A DNA stretch of 64,000 nucleotides, taken from contig NC_081410.1 in NCBI RefSeq assembly GCF_030272615.1, positions 505,716,442 through 505,780,441 of the forward strand, given 5' to 3'. Source of the DNA: Cryptomeria japonica. Its lineage: Eukaryota; Streptophyta; Pinopsida; Cupressales; Cupressaceae. A program made the translations under genes and the position numbers. Below are positions 54,068 through 64,000 of the stretch, in pieces (position 1 is the stretch's first letter; each line of letters starts with the position of its first letter). The notes below the pieces were generated by a model. That model saw only the letters and a program-made list of their open reading frames with translations, did no database searches and was not told the origin of the DNA.

Positions 54068-54866
54068 TGTTGGCATTCCACACTCCAATGAGAATTGAAG
54101 GTGATTGAAGGTGTTGTCATTGATGACAACCTACTGGCAACCTTGTAGAATTGTGGAAACTGGCAGGCACAACCACTGGCAGGCACCGACACCGACAGAC
54201 ACTTCACTGACAACGACAACAATGTTCACTGACATCCCAGCCGACATGAACAAATTTTTGTATTTAATTGTAATGTCTTTTGTAAGCCGACATGGCATAT
54301 TGTAATAGACTCATATATGTATGAGGTCTTGTAAATCATTTTGATATATAGATGAGAAGTAAGGTAGCATGGATGTAGAAGTGATAAGCGAATATTAAGG
54401 CAGATTATGTATAAGGGTTTACAGTTATAGTATGAGCTTAAATCGGTACTGAACCTAGCATAGAAGATGCTGAATTATAGCAGTACATTATGTTGGATTC
54501 TCATAATCCATTTTGTAAGTCAGTGAGACTTCCGTTTTGTGATTGAGCAGTGAGCTCTAGGCAGTTGGCCATCCTGTATGTGCAGGCCCCTCTTGCAAGT
54601 AATATCCATTCATTGGCCAGTGAGTGAATATTGTGGGTCACAAATCCCACCGAGGTTTTTCCCACACCGGGTTTCCTCGTTAAATATCATGTTATGGTGT
54701 GCTTTCTATGTTGTCTTTACTGTTCATATTTACTGCATTAATTCTTGTTTACAGGTACACTATTTTGGAATGCAAAATACTTAATAAGGTTAAATATTTT
54801 GTTAACCGGTTAGCTACTGATTCATCCCCCCTCTCAGTATCTTTGGGACTGTCATCAATCCTAACA
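54068..54866 (+). repeat. 3' LTR of the small element
   Basis: 799 bp, TGTTGGCATTCC to CCTAACA. It matches the 5' copy with scattered substitutions and a few short indels. Confidence 0.93.
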
Positions 54867-55570
54867 TAATCACATTAGATATATTTCATTATGAGAAAAT
54901 TCCATGCTCATTGTGCAGAACTCTCTGATGTGATCTTGTGGATCAGTTTTTACATCAGTTTTATAATATTTTAGGATCTCACAATATTTTGGAAACGACA
55001 CCATATTCAAATTCTTGTCAAAAGCATAGGGACAAATGTTTTCTAATGAGTACATTTTAGCACTTGTTTCATTCTACATATCTTGAATCTGTTGTTGTAG
55101 AGTTTGTATTTTTTGGGCGAGATTTAAAAGAGGATCATTAACATGATTTCTTCTCGTAACATCAAGAGTTCTTGTGTTATCATGATTCCTTCTTGTGTCA
55201 TCATGAGTTCCTATGTCATCATGAGATCTTCTTTTGTCTTCATGAGTTCTTCTTGTGTCATCATGAGTTCTTGTGTCATCACGAGTTCTTCTTGTGTCAC
55301 TATTTATGCGATTGAGAGTTTCATCATTTTGATCATTGTTATTGTGAGTATCATTTGATCCTTCCTTTTGTTTTAAGTTGTTTATGTCAAAATCTTGGGG
55401 AAGTTTAACCACCAAAGTTTGCTAAAATTAGGAAGTATTTCTCCTTTTCACACTTCAATATTTTCTCCATAAATTTATCAAATTTAGGATCTTGTTGGAT
55501 TTTTGCAATGTTTTCTTTAGTTATCTCTTCCTCTATTTCATTTTCTTGTACCATTCTCTTGTAATCTTAT
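54867..55570 (-). pseudogene. gag: gag, N-terminal part, element E
   Basis: The gag start lies near 55570 and has a stop at codon three where D1 reads Glu. The acidic helical N-terminus and the DDTRRTH-type repeat (55415-55074 frame, LPQDFDINNLKQKEGSNDTH) match D1 with a shift near 55410. The gag core begins CEILKYYKTDVKTDPQDHIR and is cut at 54871 by the nested element. The original DKYDGK motif is damaged here. Confidence 0.85.
55138..55300 (-). repeat. Seven-codon (21-nt) repeat in E gag
   Basis: About eight D-D-T-R-R/T-H units, mostly 21 nt with two shorter by 3-6 nt. The array differs from D1 in unit number and order, which shows expansion or contraction since the two copies separated. 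Confidence 0.85.
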
Positions 55571-56344
55571 ACCATTTCAAGTGTTTCTATTTCTTTTTCT
55601 TTGATTTTTCATCCCTGAGCCCTGATTAAAACAGTCATACAAGTGATCTGAATGTTTTGCAAGGTTTTGATTTTCTAAAACATGTCTCAATAAGTGATCA
55701 ATTATTGAGGTAAATATGATAAATTTATGCAACCACCTCTATTGAAAAATTGAGACAACCCTAATCTTTGTTGCAAGGCTTGTGTTCTCAAAGGTTCGTT
55801 GTCAAACTCATTTCCACGACCGCATAGATAATCATGATAGCGGTGTAAGAATACGCGATGTTTCAATAAGATTTTACGGTTTATGTAGAGAAATCTTCTC
55901 TTTCTCAAGATCACTTTTCGACTAAGCTTCCTCTTTTCCAGATGACACGAAATGGTCATGTGAGTATTTTGAGAGTTTGCAAGTTTTTGATCTTAGTTTG
56001 AATACAAATTTCTTTGATTTTGATATGACCAAGTCTAATAGGAATGATATATCCTATGTAGAGAATGAGGTTATCTTGATCAAGCATTATAGTTTCGTGA
56101 TAAAGGATGATTGATCCTGATGAGAAACTATGTTTGAGAGATCAGTTTATCAAAGGAGATGAGATTATGCACTTTGAGATGTTGGATATTAAACTTGTTG
56201 GAGATGAATACTTGAAAACCTTAGTGTTCCTAGATTTGAGTTTGCTTTGACAGAAGATAACCTAACTAAGTGCCCTGAGAAGATGACCTAGTCACTATGT
56301 TTAACTGTCTGAGAAATGGGTTGTTTTTGTTTTTCGATTTTGAT

Positions 56345-57200
56345 GCAGTTTTTCAGAATTGCTGACAAAATGACCAAGAATGCTGCTATATTGAATATAA
56401 ACACTGTCAAAATGACCAGAAACTCCATTCTGCTAATTGAAAATGCTATGGTACTCACAAAAAACATTATGAAATAGATCAAAAAGCGCTGTGAAACAGA
56501 CCAAAAATGCTAGGAAACATACCAAAAATGCTAGGAAACGGACCAAAAAATGCTAAACAGACTTGAAGAGCTAAAATTTGGACTAGAAGAGATGATATTT
56601 AGACTACAAGAGCTCTCGATTGGACTAAAAGAGTTGTTCTATTGTTTGGACCAAAAATCCTATTATTCAGACCAAGAACTTTGAAGTTTGGACCATAACT
56701 CTGAAGTTTAGACCAAGAACTCTGAAGTTTGAACCAAGAAATCTGAAGTTTGGACCAATAACTCTAAAGTTCAGACAAAGAACTCTAACATTTAAACCAG
56801 GAACTCTGAAGTTTGCACCACAAACTCAGAAGTTTAGACCAATAACTCTAACATTTAAACCAGGAACTCTGAAGTTTGGATTAGGAACTCTGAAGTTTGG
56901 ACCAAGAACTCTAATGTTTAAAACACTAATGTTGGAACTCAATAAATTGTTGTTTTGACTCAACGAGTTGATGTCCAGACTTAGACAACTGATGTTTAGA
57001 TTTGAAAAGTAAAAACTTAGAGAGTTAATGTTGAAATTGAGAAATCTGACATTCAAATTGAGAGAACTACTATTTGGACCGAAAGAGCTACTCTTTGGAC
57101 TCAAATTGCTATTGTTTGGACTGAAATAGCTAATGTTTGGACATAAAGTGCTACTGTTTGGACTGAAAGGGCTAATGTTTGGACTGAAAGAGCTACTCTA
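56345..57200. repeat. 21-nt tandem repeats, leader field I of E
   Basis: Three successive unit types share a 21-nt period: GACCAARAAYGCTRYTATAT type (56345-56560), TTTGGACCAAGAACTCTGAA type (56640-56935, about 14 units) and TTTGGACTGAAAGAGCTACT type (57060-57200, about seven units). Order and type agree with D1, but unit numbers differ slightly. Confidence 0.92.
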
Positions 57201-58309
57201 CTATGAAACATGTAAATCCAATAGTTTGAAGTTTGAGTTTGAAATTTTTGCTGAGTTTGAATAGATGATATCTTGATGTGATTCAAAAACACAGAAGCTA
57301 GATTGTCTTTATCTGAAAGGACAACATGAAGTGTATATTCAAGGCCTTAAAGAAAGCCCAAGTTTTCATGGGTTTTAAACAATTCAAAACACACCAATCA
57401 GTCTATCCTAAGGAAACTGGCTTCATTATTATTTCTTAGCCCACAACTTGGTACCCTGTTAGCTCACACAGCCTTGTCACACCCTAAAGGGTGTCCGTAT
57501 TTTTGCCTTTGTGAGAGCTAGTGGAGTCCCATTATGAGCCTAGCAATAAGGTCTCAAAAGGGGAGTTCACACATATGGTCAAGAGGGACATATGGTGAGT
57601 GTCTTTGAGAGAGATTCTTCCCCCTCTCTGCACTAAGAGAATAATAACGTTTGGAGGTGAACCAGGTAGCTTCAAATATAATTGGTACTAGGAAGGGATC
57701 TGTTTGGTGCGTCCAGGTATAAACTCAATTAAGAGGTCTCCCAACCTTGAAAACCAAGGTTTGATATACTCGAAGGTACAAAGGAGAGCCATTCCTGAGC
57801 ACTGTTGTTGACTTTATTTTCATCAAATCACTTTTTTTTAATAGTGGGTTGAATTACTTGGCATTAGCCATTCTCACTTGGGTCATTCTCCTCTCACTGG
57901 CCTTATTGGCTTTGGCCTTATAGGCTCCTCGGGAGGGAAGGCCCACTAAAGATATGCACTAATGAAATAAAAAGACGAGTTTGGCTTTCTGATCACCTAA
58001 GAAAGGTGAGACCATACTCGCCTATCATCAAATACACATAAGATATGTTTGTTCATTTCCATTTGTAATTAGTCTATGTGCCTAATTTACCAAAAACAAG
58101 TGCAAAATCCTGTCACTGCACATAAAGTTAGTAGTTTATCATGCATTATTTGATGATAAAAGGGGTTTATAACTTCGGTCTTTGACAACGAAATAGGTAC
58201 CTGCAAATTAACAAACTACAGACTAGATTCATAAAAATGACAATTTAAATACAGAAATGAGAAATGTAGAAGAAAACATTAAATTGATAAATGAAAAACC
58301 CAGAACGCC

Positions 58310-58475
58310 GCAAATGCAACTATAAACGCTGTAAAATTGTCCAAAAATGTTGTTCTGTGGCCCAAAAATACTGCAAGACAGACCATAAACGTTGCAAGAT
58401 AGACCAGAAACGTTGTCAAATAGACCAAAAGCACTGCAAATAGACCAAAAATGCTAAGATATAGACTAAAAATGC
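58310..58475. repeat. 21-nt tandem repeats, leader field II of E
   Basis: Units of the type AGACCAGAAACGTTGYAAAA recur about seven times, in the same place as 38870-39055 of D1. Confidence 0.8.
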
Positions 58476-58645
58476 TAAAGTAGGAAAAAAGACAAAAATA
58501 GAGTTGAAAAATCCTTTATGAACGCCATTTGAGGTGATGGAACACTAATACGGAGATCGAGAATGCAAATTTGAAACTCGAAAGAGCTATTCAACCCATC
58601 AATGAAATTTCCTACAAGCAAACTTGTTAAAGATCAAAGGGGCTA

Positions 58646-58664
58646 GGCCCCATGGTGGGTGCCA
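58646..58664 (-). promoter_or_regulatory. Primer-binding site of element E
   Basis: Minus strand TGGCACCCACCATGGGGCC, just inside the 5' LTR. It differs from D1 at two positions. Confidence 0.75.
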
Positions 58665-58704
58665 ATAAATGTGCTGCTAAAAATAGTGTTAATTATAACT
58701 AGCA

Positions 58705-58727
58705 CTTGCACCCAAAGGAGGTGCAAG
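58705..58727 (-). other. Terminal hairpin of the Helitron-like element
   Basis: Perfect 8-bp arms CTTGCACC (58705-58712) and GGTGCAAG (58720-58727) with a 7-nt loop, two bases from the CTAG end. In Helitrons such a hairpin signals termination of rolling-circle transfer. Confidence 0.65.
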
Positions 58728-58924
58728 GATTTCACCGATAGGAAATCACTTTTATGTCAAATATATGAGAGATGTATATTGTTAAGTATGTCAATTTTTT
58801 TTTGAAATATATTGACAAAGTAACTTATTTTCGAAAATAAATATTTGAAGCATTTAAAAAATATTTAAATTTACAAAGAAAGTGCAATATTTAAGTAAAA
58901 ATGTTATATATATTTTGTCAATGT

Positions 58925-59390
58925 AGCGGCTTGCGTGGCGAACACCTTCTTTAGCCACACAATACGGCGAATGCAACTAACATTGTGTGTTATGCACCTT
59001 CGTAGTTTCGTGTCCTGCGTGGCCAACACCTTCTTTAGCCACATGATACATCAAATCCGACTAACATTGCGTGTTATGCGTCTTCGCAGTTTTGGAGCTT
59101 GCATGGCCATCTTTAGCCAAACAAATCAACGATTTTGACTAACACGCTATGTTACGCACCTTTGTTGTTTCGCGGCCTACGTGGCCAACAACTTCTTTAG
59201 CCACGCAATACAATGAATGCGACTAACATTGTATATTATGCGCCTTCGCAGTTTTGTGGCCTACGTGGCCAACACCTTCTTTAGCCACGTGATATGTCGA
59301 ATGTGACCAACATTGCATGTTATGCACCTTCACAGTTTTGTGACCTGCATGACCAACACCTTCTTTAGCCACGCGAATGGATAGTTGCTA
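58925..59390. repeat. 84-bp minisatellite in the Helitron-like element
   Basis: The word CTTCTTTAGCCAC (or variants) recurs at 58951, 59035, 59113, 59197, 59281 and 59365 (position of TTAGCC): spacing 84, 78, 84, 84, 84. Units also share GGCCAACACC, CTAACATTGCGTGTTATG and CGCCTTCGCAGTTT. One unit lacks 6 bp. The array is near the predicted 3' end, a place where Helitrons often carry tandem repeats. Confidence 0.93.
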
Positions 59391-62300
59391 TAACTTCCTA
59401 CTCATCCATCTCACCCAAAAACACTTATCTTTCTTTAGCTATATCATGCTTGAAAAGACCATTGATGATTGTATGGGAATGTCAACTGTATTAGCAGTAA
59501 ACTAGAAAGTAAATGGAAATTGTTAGAATAGATAAAATAGTTTTATGGTTTCAAGATGAAAAGACTCATATGATTTTCACATATAATACCATATTTAATA
59601 AAATTTAAACATCATCATACAACATAAAAAATTATAATCATTCAGTTTCTACAAGGAGGATAGGCAAAAACAATGTTCAATAACCACCACATCTCAATTC
59701 TAAAATTTTCTTGGTTTCAACAGGCTAAATATTTCTTGCACTTTTAGAAGTTGTGAATTATGGGCTTGTGAGTTGACATTTTGTATTGACAAAAGAAAGA
59801 CATGGACTGCATTGAGGTCAAAGGTATTTTTTTCAAACATTTCAAATATTTATTTTATACTTTTAGTTATTCACAAGCACCGGGTCATTATGTCATTGCT
59901 AATAAATTATTTGGCAGTAGTTTTGGATATGCGATTTCCATTGCCAATTAACTTTTATGGTCACTGTTTATGAAAACTCTCTTCTCAAAATTATAATTTA
60001 AATTAAATAAAAGTTGAAACTTTAATCAACTTTTCTTGTATTAAACAATATACTTTCTCTGCTTGTTATTGGTGTGTGGGGGAGAAAGTGTACATGTAAC
60101 CACTCTAAACCATACTTTTATTCTCCAATGCAACTAAACCAAACTTACTCTGTAAATCTTCTGCATCTTCTATTCCTCTTACTTGGAGATCGCCAAACAC
60201 TTTTTCAGTAAGCTATTCATTTGAACACTTGTATTGTTCTACAACTTGCTTAGATGTCTTTAGTGATTTTACACTTTAAACTTTTATGATCTTTCACCTA
60301 CGAGATAAAGTGTCTGCACGACTCTTTGTGCAGATTTGAACTCCTAAAGGATTTTTGAATCCTTGTTATGGGAAGTACCATTTTCCTTGGAATGACTCCT
60401 ACACCATTATCTCCTTTTGCTCTTCTTCTCAAACTGTACAAGACAAAGAAAACAATATACATGCTAGAGGAAAACTTATGTGCAAAGCAATAAACTTCCA
60501 CATTTCTTGGAATGTCTTGTTCATAGACATTCCAATTGAACATAAGCAATCCACAACCAATTTTGTAGCATTGGGCAGGAACTGCAATGCCCTGCGGTCC
60601 ATGTTAGTGATGGGGGCAAGGAGAAGATCATGCACTAGACACTTTTCAAAGGAGAAAAGTGCTCATAAAATAGAAATTGTGTCGGTCATTCATAATTCAC
60701 GCGAAGAAGGAAAAATACATAAGTCTATGTTAAAAGGATACTAAGAGAAAGTGGATGGAGGGGTGAAGGAAGCCCAAACGCCTGACAAAATTTTGGTGTA
60801 ATATGCTATAGAAAATTATCCACTTTAAACTCTCATCTAACCCATTAGGTTTTGTTCACTATTTAGGAATTGAAAATTTTCTTAAAATAATGTGCTAAGT
60901 GAGAAATAAATCAAATGCCAAAACGAGCATTAGAAAAGACACACAACCACATAAGACAAAAGAGTTTTATATGCATATTGTAATTATAGAGGCAACATGA
61001 GTGAATATGGAAGGGCGCTAGGCAAGAATAATTTAGAAATAATGAAAAATATAAGGCACATGCAGGGAAAGTACCACACCAATAGTAGAGTGGTAAGACA
61101 CCAAGCATATATGAAAGAAGAGATTTAAAAATTCAAAGGCAAGCATATAGGGAAAGTACCGCACCAATAGCAGAGTGGTGAGTAAGACACTAAGAAGAAA
61201 TAGAGATTATGGGTGCAACTAATGAAAGAGAAAGAGAAGGATTTAGGGGCGAATAGCTTTGTCCATAAGTCAGAAAAAGACACGATTAGAAGCTAAACCA
61301 ACACATAAAAGTTAGCACAAGAACAAAGAAAAGACTGAAGGGCATGTGTATGAGTACGCAAGAAGTGAAATTAGTTTGCAGATTTAAAAGAAAAGATTAC
61401 CAAAAAAAGATTGGGGCGGCTTAGAGTTAAGTTGTTGTATTAATGTTTTGTGCAGTAATAGTTTATTTGGATTTGAATTGTCTCTATAAATATGTGAAAA
61501 TAATAGATTCCAAATGGAACAGAGGCATAGTAGAATTAAAATGGGGAGCGTATGATTTGTCTTTGAGATGATCAACTACATTAGCCTAAATAATTGGGCC
61601 GCCTCAAAATAAGGATTCTGAACCACTTGTTTTTTTTTTGCTATTTTAGTGGGTAGGTGCGTTGGCATGTTGATCGATTTTTTTTAATCGTAGAGGAAAA
61701 CCCAGAATTGTAGGAGGTTGTTGCATCATAAATACCAAATATGGATTTAACACAATGTCTCCTAAAATTATTACAACAGGGAGGGGGGACATGAACGACT
61801 GAGTGAAGGCATAGTATAAAACAATTATTATTTTATTGTTTACCAATGAAATTTAAATATTTGAATACAAAGCAATTCTGAAAGTCAATTTCCTATTAGT
61901 TTAATTTCATATATTGTTTGAAGAGTTCTCATTGCTGATATTTGTGTGGTCTTTAATCCATCAAACCAATGTGCTACAAGCGGTGGATGCATTTTTGTCT
62001 GGAAATACATTGTATATACAGACTTATGCATTTATAGAGCCTAAAGGCCACCGACACATTCTAAGGCAGCTATATAGTACAATATCTTAGAAGAGATCAA
62101 ACAAGATCAAATTTTAATTCAGTAAGATATTGCAAATCAATTTTTTTTACCTGATATGCATTTATTTCTCCATTTACAACTACAAATTGTTCACTAAATT
62201 AAATGAAACAGTAAGCGAAAAGGGGAAGTTATTCACTAATGCATTTATGGTCAATTTTGATATTGTTTTACAACTGCAAGTTTTGTTGGAGTTGAAATGT

Positions 62301-62540
62301 TTTACAGTTGTAAGTTTCATTTGAATTGATATGTTTTACAGCTGCAAGATTTTTTTGAAAGATTTCACATTGATTAGTAATAGTAAATCACTTTTTTTGA
62401 TCTGAAAATGCATTCAATTTCCAACTTGTATGTTCAAAAATTTACTAGCCTGTATTTTTGGGAATTTTACCAAGGCAGAGTCTAGTTTTGCAACGTGAGA
62501 CAGGTTTTGGAGTGAAACCTCACACTATATAGCCTATCGG
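59391..62540. other. Body of the Helitron-like element
   Basis: AT-rich. A plus-strand frame at 60355-60744 (129 codons, no ATG at its start; contains FHISWNVLFIDIPIEHKQ and LRSMLVMGARRRSC) and overlapping minus-strand frames have no domain I can name. They could be a captured gene fragment. An imperfect duplication of about 80 bp is at 61062-61192 (GGGAAAGTACCRCACCAATA). Confidence 0.45.
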
Positions 62541-63632
62541 CTAATAAACAAGCACATAGATGAGACAAAAAATGTAATTAAGAAGCATTTAAAAGACTAA
62601 ATGTAAAATGCAATCCAAGGCTTCCTTTCAGATGTCCCATCCTCCTCTATTTTTGAGGACCTTAAAGGTGGTAGATATTTGGCTCTCAGTGAAGCAATGG
62701 CTTCCAAAGTGGCAACTAAAAAGTTGAGTAGCTATGTGATCATGATTATGCAAATGCTTGAGACTAGGATGATTTGATGCATGATTATAACAAAGATGAT
62801 TGATTAAGCTACATGATTGATATTGAAACTAGATTAACATGATTAAAAATATGCAAAACATGCTAAGATTTTATCTAATTATCAATTATGCTAAATGATA
62901 GAAGGATGCAATTTTCTATAGTAATTATGCAAAAAGATATGATACAAGGGATAATTATTACTCCAAAATGAGGGTTATTTATAGGAATTCCTAGGCCCAG
63001 GCTGAGGTGGTAGGAATTGACGGTCAGGATTCAATCTGGAGATATCAACGGTCAAGATTGGAGAAGAAGTTGGAGGGAGGGACACATGTCATCCCTCTGG
63101 TGACAACTATCAAGGCATCTTGCTCATTAGAGGGCAAGTGTCCAAGGGGAGAGGACATGTGGCCAAAGTGCCATGTGTCCTCAAGAGAGAATTTCCAACC
63201 CACATGAGGTTAGGATAAGGAGGTTAGGATGTGCAAGAATGGATAGGGTTAGTTAGACCCTAGGTTAGATTGGATGAGTTAGGTTAGGGGTTGGTTAGGA
63301 TAGGGGTTAAAGTTAGGACACATGTGTCCAATTTGAATTTAGAAATTCAAATAATTAGGAAAAGATAATTAAACTCAACAAATTTGGAATTTGTTAATTT
63401 TAATTATGGGATTAGAAGAATGAATTAAATGGAGGGAATTAATTAATTTAAATTAATTAATCAAAGAGGAATATGAAAATGAACTATATGAATAAATCCT
63501 TAGATTTAACCACAAGTAGAGGAATAGGGAAATTAATTAAATTACGTGTGAATTAAATTAATTGGGAAGGGGTATTAATTAGATAACTAAGTATTTAATC
63601 AATTATTTCCAAACCATTTTGAGGTGTATACA

Positions 63633-64000
63633 CTACTATATAACACTATATTTATTTTAGCTAAGTATGATGACTCTAAATGAAATGCAACCTATCAGAC
63701 ACTATTAACCAACAATGCAAGCTGCAATAAATTTCATTACTTTGGCCAAAGTTTTATAATATAAAGTCACAATCCCACATTTATATGTGTATCATTATTC
63801 ACACACCTCTTTCTCAAACTTGTCATTAGAAGACCATATTTTACTCACATGGATACGTTATTATGACTCATAAAATATAGTTGATAGAGAAAAGTTTTGC
63901 TAACTGAAAGATAATCAAATTGTGACTGTAGACACCTAAAATTAATATTTAATTAATTTAAGCTTGTCAACATAATATATTAATTTAATTGTGTTATCCT
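63633..64000. other. Flank beyond the 5' LTR of E
   Basis: AT-rich sequence starting CTACTATATAACAC. No gene, repeat copy or RNA is recognised. Confidence 0.5.

Larger units (their letters stand above)
52795..54866 (+). mobile_element. Small non-autonomous copia-type LTR element in E gag
   Basis: Two LTRs (52795-53603, 54068-54866) enclose only 464 bp with PBS, one short coding remnant and a PPT. Target duplication CAATC (52790-52794) and TAATC (54867-54871); the uninterrupted D1 gag reads GAATAATCGCATG near 18510. The LTR ends share GATTCACCCCCC and CACACCGGGTTTCC with the copia element at 22.7-29.5 kb, so it is a deleted or parasitic relative. Confidence 0.93.
55571..58645 (-). other. Untranslated leader of element E
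   Basis: About 3.1 kb between gag and PBS without the Athila insertion, thus the intact version of the D1 leader. It holds the 21-nt fields and a non-repetitive middle (57.2-58.3 kb). Two sense frames span field I (57292-57101 and 57104-56826). Confidence 0.8.
58699..62541 (-). mobile_element. Helitron-like (Helitron2/Helentron-type) non-autonomous candidate
   Basis: The 3843-bp segment is absent from the paralogous LTR, which reads AATTATAATAAAC across the site. On the minus strand the 3' end is a hairpin (arms CTTGCACC and GGTGCAAG, 7-nt loop) followed by TG and then CTAG next to T, as in Helitron ends (CTRR-T). The word CCGATAGG lies at the 5' end (62540-62533) and inverted 36 bp inside the 3' end (58735-58742), like the asymmetric terminal inverted repeats of Helitron2. 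The 5' end does not begin with TC, and a 3-bp TAA overlap leaves the exact junction open. No Rep/helicase is encoded. Confidence 0.55.
39263..63632 (-). mobile_element. Tat-lineage Ty3/gypsy element E with antisense PMD gene
   Basis: On the minus strand: 5' LTR (63632-58670), PBS, leader, gag, protease, G-patch linker, RT, two RNase H, integrase, a plus-strand PMD pseudogene, PPT and 3' LTR (41104-39263). Three later insertions interrupt it: Helitron-like (58699-62541), small LTR element (52795-54866) and a retroposed copy (40128-40851). Flanks: CTACT outside the 5' LTR; no duplication at the 3' end because D1 continues from the same LTR. Confidence 0.88.
58670..63632 (-). repeat. 5' LTR of element E, split by Helitron-like insertion
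   Basis: The LTR pieces are 58670-58698 and 62542-63632 (about 1117 bp together). The outer end reads TGTATACACCTCAAAATGG on the minus strand. A TATA box (TATAAATA, minus) lies at 62976-62983, at the same place as in the shared LTR. It lacks the retroposed copy found in the shared LTR. Confidence 0.9.

Noticed and set aside
58935-59138. 67-codon frame with 28-residue repeats in the minisatellite
   Set aside because: The 84-bp unit is divisible by three, so an open repeat frame is expected by chance; it is lost in the later units.
61143-61192. Box A-like word TAGCAGAGTGG in a duplicated 80-bp unit, possible SINE
   Set aside because: No box B follows within the usual distance and no poly(A) end or target duplication is visible.
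1-64000. CRISPR array, bacterial operons, prophage
   Set aside because: The regular repeats are either contiguous 21-nt or 84-bp tandem units without spacers, and all genes are plant retrotransposon genes.

Overview
The window is plant nuclear DNA, AT-rich, and made almost entirely of nested, decayed LTR retrotransposons plus one rolling-circle (Helitron-like) candidate and one poly(A)-tailed retroposed copy. I see no intact single-copy host gene, no tRNA or rRNA gene and no CRISPR array. A seed plant with a large, repeat-rich genome is a safe inference; a gymnosperm is plausible but not proven by anything here.

Layout. (1) 1-~16990, plus strand: a Ty3/gypsy element of the Tat lineage (element A) entering the window in its untranslated leader. 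It has gag, protease, a G-patch-like linker, RT, two RNase H domains and integrase, then a plant-mobile-domain (PMD) gene in ANTISENSE, a degenerate tandem-repeat zone, a polypurine tract (PPT) and a 3' LTR. (2) ~16991-18248: fragments of two copia-type elements, one (X, minus strand) with a 255-bp LTR and a coiled-coil reading frame. (3) 18249-41104, minus strand: a second Tat-type copy (D1) consisting of LTR, primer-binding site (PBS), leader and the first part of gag. It is split by a complete Athila-lineage gypsy element at 20100-37073 (plus strand), itself split by a copia element at 22656-29538. (4) 39263-63632, minus strand: Tat element E, a close relative of D1, with 5' LTR, PBS, leader, gag, pol, antisense PMD gene, PPT and 3' LTR. 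Its 3' LTR is also the 5' LTR of D1, so E and D1 form a tandem with one shared LTR. E is interrupted by a 2.07-kb non-autonomous LTR element in gag (52795-54866), by a 3.84-kb Helitron-like insertion in its 5' LTR (58699-62541), and by a 724-bp retroposed copy in the shared LTR (40128-40851). (5) 63633-64000: flank.

How the parts inform each other. D1 and E are paralogous copies, so each serves as the empty site for insertions in the other. This gives clean junctions for the Athila element, the small LTR element and the Helitron-like element, and E's 5' LTR gives the empty site for the retroposed copy. Every pol gene carries stops and frameshifts. Where a comparison is possible many stops look like C-to-T or G-to-A changes (CGA, CAA, CAG or TGG codons), as expected for methylated, silenced repeats.

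Most unusual: the leaders of D1 and E are built from several unrelated repeat units that share a 21-nt period, and gag also carries a 21-nt (seven-codon) repeat; the antisense PMD gene is kept in two divergent Tat elements; and the Helitron-like element has asymmetric inverted ends, a terminal hairpin and an 84-bp minisatellite.
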